Source: DATHGT01 sp035317605 (lineage in GTDB: Bacteria; Methylomirabilota; Methylomirabilia; Rokubacteriales; CSP1-6). Taken from it: a DNA stretch of 10,922 nucleotides. The DNA is taken from NCBI GenBank assembly GCA_035317605.1, contig DATHGT010000354.1:1-10922 (forward strand). Direction: 5' to 3'. A program made the translations under genes and the position numbers. The notes under the pieces are model-generated. The model worked only from the letters and a program-made list of their open reading frames with translations. It ran no database searches and was not told the DNA's origin. This document shows, one piece after another, positions 1 to 8,495 of the stretch; the stretch's first letter is position 1, and every line of letters starts with the position of its first letter.

Positions 1-780
1 CGCATGCGCCACGATCCCCAGCGCCCGGACTGGCCGGACCGCGACCGCCTGATCCTGTCCAAGGGCCACGCGGTGCCCGCCCTGTACGCCGCGATGGCGC
101 GCGCCGGCTACTTCCCGGAGGACCGCCTGATCACGCTGCGAAAGCTCGGCAGCCCGCTCCAGGGACACCCCGATCGCACCGCGCTCCCCGGCATCGAGGC
201 CGCGACGGGCTCGCTCGGCCAGGGGCTCTCGATCGCGGTGGGCATGGCGCTCGGTCTGCGGACGAGCGGATCGCCGGCGCGCGTGTACTGCATCATGGGC
301 GACGGCGAGATCCAGGAAGGTCAAGTCTGGGAGGCCGCGATGGCCGCTCCCGAGCTGGGCCAGCCCGATCACCCGCTCGACAACCTGACCGTCATCCTCG
401 ATGAAAACCGGATCCAGCTCGACGACTTCGTGGCCAAGGTGCGCGACATCGAGCCGGTCGCCGCGAAGTGGAAGGCGTTCCGCTGGCCGGTCATCGAGAT
501 CGACGGCCACGAGGTCGGGCAGATCAGGAAAGCGCTCGACGAAGCGGAAGCGACACGCGGGGTGCCGACCTTCATCGTGGCCCACACCGTGAAGGGCAAA
601 GGCGTGTCGTTCATGGAGAACAACGTCGACTGGCACGGCAAGGCCCCCAAGCCGGCCGAGGCCGTTCAGGCGATCCGCGAGATTCTCGGGGTGACCGAGG
701 CGGCCTGGGACGAGTATCTGAAGACTGACACCGCGACCCGCGCGCTCGTCGCCGAGCTCCACGGGCTGGAGAAGAAATAA
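1..780 (+). CDS. Transketolase, N-terminal subunit (5' partial)
   Basis: Thiamine-diphosphate (ThDP) binding half of a split transketolase, which moves two-carbon ketol units between sugar phosphates in the non-oxidative pentose phosphate pathway. The frame is open to base 1 and the sequence begins inside the conserved segment RHDP..PDWPDRDR.ILSKGHA. About 45-55 N-terminal residues of the usual ~270-280 are therefore missing, and the ATG at 4 is not the true start. Counting from that Met, the ThDP/Mg motif GDGEIQEGQVWEAAM starts at residue 99 and its distal Asn lies in LDENRIQLDD (133-141). The stretch between them carries a few extra residues (ELGQPDHP). VKGKGV (196-201) is also typical of the family. 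The stop overlaps the start of the C-terminal subunit gene by one base, so the two halves are probably translated in equal amounts. Confidence 0.95.
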   Translation, partial: RMRHDPQRPDWPDRDRLILSKGHAVPALYAAMARAGYFPEDRLITLRKLGSPLQGHPDRTALPGIEAATGSLGQGLSIAVGMALGLRTSGSPARVYCIMGDGEIQEGQVWEAAMAAPELGQPDHPLDNLTVILDENRIQLDDFVAKVRDIEPVAAKWKAFRWPVIEIDGHEVGQIRKALDEAEATRGVPTFIVAHTVKGKGVSFMENNVDWHGKAPKPAEAVQAIREILGVTEAAWDEYLKTDTATRALVAELHGLEKK

Positions 781-1706
781 TGGCCTCCAAAGCGACCCGG
801 GCCGCCTTCGGCGAAGCGCTCGTCGATCTGGGGGCGCGCGATCCGCGCATCGTCACCCTCGACGCCGATCTCTCGAAATCGACCATGACGTCAGCCTTCG
901 CCAAGAAGTATCCCGACCGCGCCTACAACCTCGGCATCGCCGAATCCAACATGGTGGGCATCGGCGCCGGGCTCGCCCTGACCGGCAAGATCCCGTTCGT
1001 GTGCTCGTTCGCGTGCTTCGTGGTCGGACGCTTCGAGACCATCCGCATCTCCATCGCCTACACCAACGCCAACGTCAAGATCGTGGGCACGCACGCGGGC
1101 ATCGCCATCGGGGAGGACGGCTACAGCCAGATGGGCCTGGAGGACGTCGCGTGCCTCCGCGCGCTGCCCAACGTGGCCATCGTCCAGCCCGCCGACGAGC
1201 TGGAGACCAAGCAGGCCATCGCCTACGCCGTCGAGCACGAGGGGCCGCTCTATCTCCGGCTGACGCGCCAGAACGTGGACGACGTGTGTCCGCCCGACTA
1301 CCGGTTCCGGCTGGGGCGCTGGCTCGTGCTGCGTCCCGGCGCCGACGTGACGCTGATCGCGTCGGGCGGGCCCGTGAAGCACTGCGTCGACGCGGCGACG
1401 ATCCTCGCCGGCGACGGCATCTCGGCCGAGGTCATCAACGCCGCCTCGATCAAGCCGCTCGACGATGACCTGCTCCTGCGCTCGGCCGGCAAGACCGGCC
1501 ACGTGGTCACGGTCGAGGACCACTCGATCGAGGGCGGCCTGGGCGGCGCCGTGGCCGAAGTCGTCGGCGAGCTCCTCCCCACTCCGGTGAAGCGCCTGGG
1601 CGTCCGCGGCTTCGGCGAGTCCGGCGACCTCAAAGGCCTCTACGCCAAGCACGGCCTCGACCCGGCGGGCATCGCGTCCAGCGTGAGAAAGTTCCTGAAT
1701 CGCTGA
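780..1706 (+). CDS. Transketolase, C-terminal subunit
   Basis: Pyrimidine-binding and C-terminal domains of the split transketolase, 308 residues, the normal size for this subunit. The ATG overlaps the preceding TAA (TAATG) and has GGAGAAG at 768-774, five bases upstream. The catalytic Glu is in NLGIAESNMVG (E55), which contacts the cofactor of the partner subunit. THAGIAIGEDGYSQMGLED (104-122) is the substrate-side motif. It has SQM, as in animal transketolases, where many bacterial enzymes have a THQ- or SHQ-type triplet. The C-terminal domain (about residue 180 on) has TLIASGG and VEDHSIEGGLG. The protein ends IASSVRKFLNR. The codons for IASSVRK are the stretch copied again at 3585-3606, after the inserted ATPase gene, so this gene's 3' end is the edge of an insertion. 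Confidence 0.95.
   Translation: MASKATRAAFGEALVDLGARDPRIVTLDADLSKSTMTSAFAKKYPDRAYNLGIAESNMVGIGAGLALTGKIPFVCSFACFVVGRFETIRISIAYTNANVKIVGTHAGIAIGEDGYSQMGLEDVACLRALPNVAIVQPADELETKQAIAYAVEHEGPLYLRLTRQNVDDVCPPDYRFRLGRWLVLRPGADVTLIASGGPVKHCVDAATILAGDGISAEVINAASIKPLDDDLLLRSAGKTGHVVTVEDHSIEGGLGGAVAEVVGELLPTPVKRLGVRGFGESGDLKGLYAKHGLDPAGIASSVRKFLNR
1671..1692 (+). repeat. Direct repeat, left copy (transketolase 3' end)
   Basis: The first 17 bases (atcgcgtccagcgtgag) are identical to 3585-3601. One mismatch and four more identical bases follow, giving 21 of 22 matches. This copy lies inside the transketolase C-terminal gene, encodes IASSVRK, and is followed by the short natural ending FLNR. Together with the second copy it brackets the lower-GC ATPase gene. 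The pattern resembles attL/attR of an element integrated at the 3' end of a gene, or a duplication made when foreign DNA was captured. No integrase is present. Confidence 0.75.
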
Positions 1707-1921
1707 CGCGCCCGTGATCGATTGTCCTGGGCGGCTTCGCACGATTCGACCTACGGCGCGGCAAAGCGTCGAGTGCCTGAGCTCACAACTCTTTCGTGTT
1801 GACCCTGCAACCCCTGCCACTCGCACTCAGCTGACTGCACCTCCTGCGTCCCGTCTCCACTCGGGTCCCACGGAGCACGAGCTAAGTCGCGCCCACCTTC
1901 CCACCACCGACTGACATCACC

Positions 1922-3574
1922 ATGCCGCAGGCCGAACAGATTCTGCGCTTCCCAAATCCATCGTTATCCGAGCCGCCGATAATCGACGTCCCGCATCGTG
2001 GCCAGATCGTCATCGTCGGCGCAAACGGATCCGGTAAGAGCCGGCTTGGCGCGTGGCTAGAAAACCCAGCTTCTCTCTGGCCAAATCGCAGCAACACCGG
2101 AGATCAACCCCGCCACGCCTACCGACTCGCAGCACAACGCGCGCTTCTGCTACCAGACCATGCAGAGCGTATGGAACCGCGAATGGCGCATGACCGGTTG
2201 GTGCGCGGGGAGGACGGACCTAGCAGCGGCTCAAGTCGAGTTCGAGGCGACCCAGTTGTTGGTCAGGCCAACGACTTTGGCTTGCTGCTCAACGCGCTCT
2301 TTGCCGAACGCGCGAGACAAGATCGAGACTATCGTGAACGAGGATCAGCCACCGGAGGCAATCCGGGGAAGCCTCCGGAGGACACTCTGACGCGTCTCAC
2401 GGTGCTGTGGCAACGAATCTTCCCTGAGAGGAAGATCATCATCGGTGACCACCTCGTGCAGGCGAGGCCGAGGGGCGCGGGTGACATCTATTCGGCAAGC
2501 GCACTTAGCGACGGCGAACGCGTCGGATTCTATCTGGCTGGACATGCCCTCCTTGCCCCCCCAAACACTCGGTTCGTCATCGACGAGCCGGAGCTGCATC
2601 TTCACGAGAGCATCCAGTCAGCCATTTGGGAGGCACTTGAGGCAGCTCGGCAGGACTGCGTGTTCGTGTACATCACGCACGATTTGGCCTTTGCCGCAAG
2701 TCGCACCCGGGCCACCAAGGTAGTTTTGTACGACTACACGGCGCCGACTCAACCAGGGATGGTTGGTTCTTGGGCGTGGGACGTTGTTCGGCCGACCCAT
2801 GATGTCCCCGAGGATGTCGTTCTACGGATTCTTGGGTCACGCCGGCCGACATTGTTTGTGGAAGGTCGCACGGGAAGCCTGGACCAAGAGGTCTACGAGG
2901 CACTCTTCCCAGATATGTATATCGTACCGAGTGGAAACTGGGACTCAGTCGACAGATCTGTACGAGCGTTTCGCGGTCAGTTTCATCTTCACCACCTTGC
3001 GGTTTCTGGTGTGATCGACCGAGACGACCGAGCTGCCGACGAAATCGAAGCCCTCAAGGAGAAAGGCGTTCATGTCTTACCAGTTGCCAGTGTCGAAAAC
3101 CTTCTGGTATTACCTGAATGCGTCTCGGCTTACATTCTCGCCGCGGAGGTCCCCGAGTCCAAGCGACTCGCGCGGCTGGCAGACGGCAAACGCCGGGTAC
3201 TGGCTGCCATGGCAAGGGTTCGCGACGATACGATCGCCGAGCGAGCTCAGTACGCAGTACGAAGGCGGCTTGGGTTAGTCAGCCGCAAAGGGCCGACGAA
3301 GCTGGATCTCGTAGAAGCTGTAGACGAAGCGGTTAAGGCTAGCGACGCAGCGTCCACGTATGACGAGGCTGCGCTGGCGATTGACAGTGCCCTGGGCGCG
3401 GGTGGTGAGCCAGCGTTTGAGGCGACGCTCTCAGTATTTCGCAATAAGGCGATTCTGGCGGAGTTTGCCTCAGCTTTCGGTGTAGATCGCGAGTACTACG
3501 CTTCGACCGTTATTGCCGCCATCCGTAGCGACGACACACTTCGCGTGTCGATCAGAAGACGACTCGCGATCTGA
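1922..3574 (+). CDS. AAA/ABC-type ATPase fused to DUF4435 (TOPRIM-like); candidate defence protein
   Basis: 550 residues. The N-terminal ATPase shows Walker A GANGSGKS (33-40), a Q-loop-like AAQR (70-73), signature-like SALSDGERVGFY (193-204), Walker B with DEPELHLH (RFVIDEPELHLH, 217-228) and an H-loop ITHD (251-254). A second region follows: LFVEG (311-315), GVIDRDD (363-369) and SVENLLV (390-396). This is the acidic pattern of DUF4435, a TOPRIM-like nuclease fold. The same pair of domains makes up the PARIS anti-phage system (AriA ATPase, AriB DUF4435), which also occurs fused; related stand-alone ATPase-DUF4435 proteins are common too. The protein is fairly short for a full fusion. Its G+C is visibly lower and its codon use more mixed than the neighbours, and a 22-nt direct repeat flanks it, so it is probably acquired. 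The 215 bases upstream hold no convincing gene. A TTGACC hexamer lies at 1799-1804 but no good -10 pairs with it, and the ribosome site is weak. The defence role is inferred. Confidence 0.88.
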   Translation: MPQAEQILRFPNPSLSEPPIIDVPHRGQIVIVGANGSGKSRLGAWLENPASLWPNRSNTGDQPRHAYRLAAQRALLLPDHAERMEPRMAHDRLVRGEDGPSSGSSRVRGDPVVGQANDFGLLLNALFAERARQDRDYRERGSATGGNPGKPPEDTLTRLTVLWQRIFPERKIIIGDHLVQARPRGAGDIYSASALSDGERVGFYLAGHALLAPPNTRFVIDEPELHLHESIQSAIWEALEAARQDCVFVYITHDLAFAASRTRATKVVLYDYTAPTQPGMVGSWAWDVVRPTHDVPEDVVLRILGSRRPTLFVEGRTGSLDQEVYEALFPDMYIVPSGNWDSVDRSVRAFRGQFHLHHLAVSGVIDRDDRAADEIEALKEKGVHVLPVASVENLLVLPECVSAYILAAEVPESKRLARLADGKRRVLAAMARVRDDTIAERAQYAVRRRLGLVSRKGPTKLDLVEAVDEAVKASDAASTYDEAALAIDSALGAGGEPAFEATLSVFRNKAILAEFASAFGVDREYYASTVIAAIRSDDTLRVSIRRRLAI

Positions 3575-3584
3575 GATCCTAAGA

Positions 3585-3606
3585 ATCGCGTCCAGCGTGA
3601 GGAAGT
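3585..3606 (+). repeat. Direct repeat, right copy of transketolase 3' end
   Basis: Starts 10 bases after the ATPase stop and repeats 1671-1692 with one mismatch. In frame it again reads IASSVRK, then continues as CEPDAYW instead of FLNR and stays open to a TGA just before the methyltransferase. Similarity starts abruptly at the A of 3585: nothing upstream resembles transketolase. It is therefore a clipped remnant and not a decayed whole gene. The remaining intergenic sequence up to 3717 shows no other recognisable feature. Confidence 0.75.
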
Positions 3607-3717
3607 GCGAACCTGATGCGTACTGGGCTTACGTCGCCCGAACGGTGTTGCGGCGAGCAGCTAAAAGCTTGACAGCGCTGGCTATCGGCACCTGTGGCCA
3701 GCCATGAGAGACCCTGC

Positions 3718-4389
3718 ATGCTGGTCGCCAAGCTGAGCACCGACGAGATCCGCCGGATCGTCTCCTTGCCCGTCACGGACATGGACGATCGCGATCGGGA
3801 CGAGATGGCGATCCCGTCCTATCTGCATCCCAATCCGCTGATCCGCTGGCTCATGTGGAAGCGTTACGACGTCATCGATCAGCTCTCGGAGTTGAACGGC
3901 CACCAGACCGTGCTGGAGTTCGGTTGCGGGCTGGGTTTGTTCTTACCGACGCTCGCCGCCCGCGCCGCACGAGTCATCGCCCTGGATCGCTTTCCCCACT
4001 ACGCGCTGGAGATGGTGCGTCGATACGACCTGGGCTCGAAGGTCGAATTCACGATGGACGTGGCAAAGATCCCGGAGGCGTCGCTGGATCTCGTGGTCGC
4101 CGCTGACGTGATGGAGCACCTGGACGACCCAAAGGGACTGGCCGCGACGTTCCGGAGAAAGCTCAAGCCGACCGGCCGCCTGGTCGTGTCAGGTCCCACC
4201 GAAAGCGCCATCTACAAGATCGGCCGGATCTTCGCCGGCTTCGCGGGGAAAGGCGACTATCACCTCACGAACATCGACCGGCTGGAGAGGGACATCGTCG
4301 AGACGGGGTTTCGACGTCTTCAGACGATTCGCCTGCCGTTCCGCCTGCTGCCCTGTCTGTTCAAGGTCCACGCGTTCGCCGCGTCCTGA
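3718..4389 (+). CDS. Class I SAM-dependent methyltransferase (type 11/12-like)
   Basis: 223 residues from the ATG at 3718; a GTG at 3694 in frame would add eight residues (MASHERPC) and cannot be excluded. Motif I is VLEFGCGLGLFLPTLA (65-80), the acidic end of strand 2 is VIALD (86-90), and LDLVVAADVMEHLDDP (123-138) followed by LKPTGRLVVSGP (149-160) is typical of Methyltransf_11/12. The substrate cannot be read from the sequence. The N-terminal 60 residues (PSYLHPNPLIRWLMWKRYD) may help substrate choice or membrane contact. The gene probably once lay directly after the transketolase pair, since the ATPase gene between them looks inserted. It ends at a strong hairpin. Confidence 0.9.
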   Translation: MLVAKLSTDEIRRIVSLPVTDMDDRDRDEMAIPSYLHPNPLIRWLMWKRYDVIDQLSELNGHQTVLEFGCGLGLFLPTLAARAARVIALDRFPHYALEMVRRYDLGSKVEFTMDVAKIPEASLDLVVAADVMEHLDDPKGLAATFRRKLKPTGRLVVSGPTESAIYKIGRIFAGFAGKGDYHLTNIDRLERDIVETGFRRLQTIRLPFRLLPCLFKVHAFAAS

Positions 4390-4405
4390 TCGACGTCGTC
4401 GAACG

Positions 4406-4437
4406 ACGCCGGTGGAGCCCGTCGACTCCACCGGCGT
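4406..4437. terminator. Perfect 12-bp hairpin between convergent genes
   Basis: ACGCCGGTGGAG (4406-4417) and CTCCACCGGCGT (4426-4437) are perfect inverted repeats with an 8-base loop. They lie in the 59-base gap between the methyltransferase stop and the stop of the convergent secreted-protein gene. The position fits a shared two-way terminator. There is no T-run on either side, so a classical intrinsic terminator is not proven. Confidence 0.65.
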
Positions 4438-4448
4438 GCATCTCCGAG

Positions 4449-5129
4449 TCAGTACTTCTTGTCGGCGGGCTTGTCCGCAGACTTGTCGGCCGGCTTGGCC
4501 GCTGCGCTCTTGGCCGGCGCCGGCTTCGGGGTCGGCACGGTGGGTAGCATGATGTGGGCGTACTTCGTGCCTTTCCACATCACCCAGGGGCCGCCGTTCC
4601 AGGGATCGGTCGGGAGCGCGTCGATCTGGGCGGTATCCGGCGAGATGACCATCACGTGGGGGCCGCTCACCACCCACTGATTGTCCGCCGTTCCCTTCTT
4701 GGCGTAGGGGTCGGTGTTGCTGGCGCCCGCGTCGCCCTTGAGCATGTACGCGAGGCCGACGCCCTTGACCTGAGGATCCTTCTTGTTCATCCAGCCGTCG
4801 GCCCAGGCCTGCCATTCCTTGTCGAGGCACATCGGGGTGCCGTCGGCCTCGAGCAGGCACATCCAGCCGTTGGTGCCGGCGCGCAGCTGCGTCATCTTCC
4901 CGTCCGCGTCCATCGCCATGATCGTGGCGCTCTTCGAGACCGACGCCGGCGCCGCGCTCATGGCGCGGGCGATCTTGGCGGCGTCGCCGCCTCCCCCGGC
5001 CTTCTTCTTCATCGTCATTTCGTGGCCCGACTTCGCCTTGGACTCGTCGGTCTTGGCCTTCTCTTGGGCACCGACCGTGAACGCGGCCATGATCAGCACG
5101 CCCGTCGCCACCGCTATCGCCGTACGCAT
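4449..5129 (-). CDS. Secreted protein of unknown function
   Basis: 226 residues from an ATG with an excellent ribosome site (GGAGGAAG, complement of 5136-5143). The first ~21 residues, MRTAIAVATGVLIMAAFTVGA, are a signal peptide with likely cleavage before QEKAK, so the product is periplasmic or exported. After a Lys/Gly-rich linker comes a conserved-looking core with TNGWMCLLEADGTPMCLDKEWQAWADGWM, GLAYMLKGDAGASNTDPYA and WVVSGPHVMVISPD. The two Cys in the core could form a disulfide. The last ~40 residues are low-complexity Pro/Ala/Lys (KPAPAKSAAAKPADKSADKPADKKY), perhaps a wall- or polymer-contacting tail. I recall similar hypothetical proteins in soil bacteria but no function. It is transcribed alone: 132 bases separate it from the next gene upstream. 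That gap holds a weak 6-bp hairpin (5167-5184) and no clear promoter. Confidence 0.85.
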   Translation of the reverse strand: MRTAIAVATGVLIMAAFTVGAQEKAKTDESKAKSGHEMTMKKKAGGGGDAAKIARAMSAAPASVSKSATIMAMDADGKMTQLRAGTNGWMCLLEADGTPMCLDKEWQAWADGWMNKKDPQVKGVGLAYMLKGDAGASNTDPYAKKGTADNQWVVSGPHVMVISPDTAQIDALPTDPWNGGPWVMWKGTKYAHIMLPTVPTPKPAPAKSAAAKPADKSADKPADKKY

Positions 5130-5261
5130 TTTTCGCTTCCTCCGTGGATGTGAACGCGGGGTTCTCGACGACGCCCGAGTCGTCCCGTCGCGCTTGCAGA
5201 ATCGGCCCTAAGAGAACGTCGGTCAAGTCGCTCCGCGCGGCGGTATCGAGCCGGCCCTCGA

Positions 5262-6002
5262 TCAGAGGACGCGGATCGCGTAGACGATGCCGAACGCGAT
5301 CGAGCCGACGCCGGCTCCGAGGGCGACGAGGCGGCGGGCGCGGCGGAGACGGAGGGCGAGCGAGACCGGGAAGGCCATGGCCGCGGTGAGCACGGTCATC
5401 CCGAGGATCGTCCCAAGACCGAAGATGCCGAGATAGAGCACCGCGCTCCAGACCGAGCGCAGGGTCGCGAGCACGAGCAGCGAGACGGCGGCGCTCCCGG
5501 CCATGCCGTGAACGGCACCGACGAAGAACGCGCGCGACGGCAGACGCCCGTCCCGCCAGGCGGCTAGCAGCCGGCGCGAGGGATGAACGTGCGGGTGCAG
5601 GTGCACGGCCACCCCGTGGCCGTGAGCGTGGCTGTGGACGACCTCGGCGCCGCCGTGCTCGTGATCGGCCTTCAGGTGCTCGGGCGGGACGTTCTCGAGG
5701 CCGCGCGCGGCGTCGCGCAGGCGCAGCACGCCGAGTAGCACGAGCATGGCCGCGACCATCAGCTCCAGGCCGGTGGCCACGCCCGGCGCGGGATTGAGAC
5801 CGAGCGCGATGATGACGGCGCCGGCGGCGCCGAGGGTGAGCGCGTGACCGACGCCCCACAGCACGCCCACCAGCGCGCCGTCGGCGAACCGGCGCTCGCG
5901 GCTGACGATGGTGGCCACCGCGACCAGATGATCGGGATCGGTGGCGTGCTGGACGCCGAGCACGAAGCCCAGCAGGGCGGCCGCGAAGAGGGGCTCGCTC
6001 AC
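5262..6002 (-). CDS. NicO/UreH-like nickel/cobalt permease
   Basis: 246-residue integral membrane protein with about six hydrophobic segments. HATDPDH (19-25) in the first segment is the metal-site signature of the NiCoT/NicO/UreH group (general form HAxDxDH). A cytosolic His-rich loop (114-140, with HEH, HSHAHGHG and HLHPHVH) and a second motif VHGMAGSAA (164-172) also fit. It probably moves Ni2+ or Co2+ across the inner membrane; direction and metal cannot be told from sequence, and His-rich loops occur in both uptake and efflux members. The start is the GTG at 6002, only seven bases after the ABC permease stop, so it is the third gene of that operon. Confidence 0.87.
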   Translation of the reverse strand: MSEPLFAAALLGFVLGVQHATDPDHLVAVATIVSRERRFADGALVGVLWGVGHALTLGAAGAVIIALGLNPAPGVATGLELMVAAMLVLLGVLRLRDAARGLENVPPEHLKADHEHGGAEVVHSHAHGHGVAVHLHPHVHPSRRLLAAWRDGRLPSRAFFVGAVHGMAGSAAVSLLVLATLRSVWSAVLYLGIFGLGTILGMTVLTAAMAFPVSLALRLRRARRLVALGAGVGSIAFGIVYAIRVL

Positions 6003-6009
6003 GCGCCGA

Positions 6010-6784
6010 TCATCCGGACATCTTGAGGAGCTGGCCGGTGCGTCGCGCGCGCTGGACGGCGGCCACGAGCGACCAGTGCGAGAGCGCCAGATAGACGACG
6101 GACAGCGCGAGTCCGGTCGCGATCGAATGGGGAAACTCCGCCGCGAATCCGTAGTGGGTGCGGTAGGCGTCCAGGAAATACGTCAGCGGGACCGCGGACG
6201 CGACGGCGGCCACCGGCCCGGGCAGCACCGAGATCGGATAGTAGATGCCGGCGAGCACGAGCACCAGGTTGGCGCTGGCCCACGCGGACGCTTCGGCCCG
6301 GCCGCCGAACTGCAGCACCAGCGTGCACACCCCGACGCCGACGATCCACGCGGTGAGGAAGCAGCCCAGGAGCAGGGTGGCGATGTTCCATCCCGGAGCC
6401 ATGACGTCGAAGTCGAAGGCCCAGCGCGCGAGCACGGAGAGCAGCACGAACATGACGAGCCCGCGCAGGACGCCGATGACCCACGAGCCGGTGGTCAGAT
6501 GCCGCACCCCGATCGGGGCCAGGAACTGGTGCTTCATCGACTTGCTCCACACGTCGTAGAGCACGGCGTAGGCGACCTCGAGCTGGCAGACCTGGACGGC
6601 CGAGAACGCGATGGTGCCGATCAGCACGAACGAGGTCTGGGCGCGATCGAGCTCGAGGAAGCGCGCCATCAACCCGATCGACAGGACGCCCACCACCGGG
6701 AAGAACAGCAGCTCGAAGAAGAAGAACACGTTGCGCGAGGCCATGAGCAGGCTCCGCGTCGCGAAGGCCCACACCGCGATCAGC

Positions 6785-6804
<20 letters not shown>
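6010..6804 (-). CDS. ABC-2 type transporter permease
   Basis: 264 residues with six predicted hydrophobic segments (for example FFFFELLFFPVVGVLSIGLMA, FVLIGTIAFSAVQV, IATLLLGCFLTAWIVGVGVC, LVLVLAGIYYPISVLPG), the usual form of an ABC-2 exporter membrane subunit. The start chosen is a TTG (6802-6804) inside the end of the ATPase gene, a 20-nt overlap that suggests coupled translation. A GTG at 6774 is the alternative and would drop the first ten residues. It pairs with the upstream ATPase. The substrate is unknown; relatives export drugs, lipids or polysaccharide. Confidence 0.9.
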
Positions 6805-7717
<913 letters not shown>

Positions 7718-7728
7718 GGGTCGAATGG

Positions 7729-7734
7729 TAACAT
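7729..7734 (+). promoter_or_regulatory. Possible -10 box for a leaderless transcript
   Basis: TAACAT lies seven bases before the ATG at 7741, so transcription would begin at or next to the start codon. No ribosome site is visible for this gene, which fits a leaderless message. No clear -35 is seen, and the opposite ATPase gene starts at 7717, so this is only a weak suggestion. Confidence 0.25.
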
Positions 7735-7740
7735 GCGGCC

Positions 7741-8091
7741 ATGACGGCCTCCGGCGAGTGGCGCTGTGACGTGGAAGCTTTGCCGCCTGGACGCACCGCG
7801 GTCTTCCGTCTCACCTGCGGCGGACGCACGGTCCACGGCTTCGCGGTCAACTACGAGGGGCGCGCCTACGCGTACGTGAACAGCTGCCCGCACGTGGGCA
7901 CTTCCCTCGACCTCTTCCCCAACGAGTTCCTCGACGAGTCCGGCCGCCTGCTCGTGTGCGCGACCCATGGCGCGCTGTTCGCTCCGGACACCGGATCCTG
8001 CCTGGCCGGGCCGTGCGCGGGCGATCAGCTTGCTTCCCTGCCCGTGCGCGTGGAGGGGGACCAGTTCGTGATCGGCTGCGGCGCGGGATGA
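7741..8091 (+). CDS. Small Rieske [2Fe-2S] protein
   Basis: 116 residues forming one Rieske domain. CPHVGTSLD (49-57) and CATHGALF (73-80) supply the two Cys and two His that hold the [2Fe-2S] cluster. Conserved flanks are PNEFLDESGRLLVC, TGSCLAGPCAG and LPVRVEGDQFVIG. There is no signal peptide or membrane anchor, so it is a soluble cytosolic ferredoxin-like electron carrier, like those serving ring-hydroxylating oxygenases, but no oxygenase is encoded nearby. The extra CLAGPC pair near the end is common in this small-Rieske subgroup. The TGA overlaps the next start (ATGA), so the next gene is probably translated by re-initiation. Confidence 0.92.
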   Translation: MTASGEWRCDVEALPPGRTAVFRLTCGGRTVHGFAVNYEGRAYAYVNSCPHVGTSLDLFPNEFLDESGRLLVCATHGALFAPDTGSCLAGPCAGDQLASLPVRVEGDQFVIGCGAG

Positions 8092-8495
8092 GCGACGCCG
8101 ACCTCGCCGAGGTCGAGGAGGCGAACCTGCGGTTCTACCGGGCGTTCGAGACGCTGGACCTCGCGCGGATGGACGCGGTGTGGCTCCACAGCGAGCGCGC
8201 GCAGTGCGTGCACCCGGGGTGGCCGCTGATCGCGGGCTGGAAGGCGATTCGCGAGTCGTGGGAGACGATCTTCGCCAACACCACCGAGATGCGCTTCACC
8301 ATCGGCGACGCGCGGGTGGTGGGCGGCCCCGAGCTGGCGTGGGTCACCTGCACCGAGAACATCCTGGCCGACGTCCAGGGCCGCGTGTCCGTGACCTCGC
8401 TGCTGGCCACCAATCTCTTCGAGCGCACGCCCGAGGGCTGGCGCATGGTCCACCACCACGCGTCGCACGTGCTGGGGTCGTCCGACCGTGTGTAG
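8088..8495 (+). CDS. SnoaL-like / NTF2-fold protein (DUF4440/SnoaL_3 type)
   Basis: 135 residues from the ATG at 8088, which overlaps the Rieske stop by four bases. EEANLRFYRAFETLDLARMDAVW, CVHPGWPLIAGWKAIRESWETIF, TCTENI and FERTPEGWRMVHHHASH match the small alpha+beta-barrel (NTF2/cystatin-like) family with the calcium/calmodulin-kinase association or SnoaL_3 pattern. These proteins act as ketosteroid-isomerase-like enzymes or as small-ligand binders; no specific reaction can be assigned. HHHASH near the end could bind a ligand or metal. Its tight coupling to the Rieske and methyltransferase genes suggests a shared pathway. Confidence 0.85.
   Translation: MSDADLAEVEEANLRFYRAFETLDLARMDAVWLHSERAQCVHPGWPLIAGWKAIRESWETIFANTTEMRFTIGDARVVGGPELAWVTCTENILADVQGRVSVTSLLATNLFERTPEGWRMVHHHASHVLGSSDRV

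Noticed and set aside
891..1826. 311-codon open frame on the minus strand opposite the transketolase gene
   Set aside because: Its composition is that of a reverse-strand shadow (repeated AGVAG, RDV, HARE); the + strand carries clear transketolase motifs.
1714..1914. 66-codon open frame after the transketolase
   Set aside because: No ribosome site, no motif and biased composition; it lies in the inserted intergenic segment.
5167..5184. 6-bp hairpin upstream of the secreted-protein gene as a riboswitch
   Set aside because: Too small, and no conserved riboswitch core is recognisable.
4189..5859. 556-codon open frame on the minus strand
   Set aside because: Low-complexity Arg/Gly/Pro product lying over the methyltransferase end, the secreted protein and the Ni/Co permease, all of which show real motifs in other frames. 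It is a high-GC shadow.
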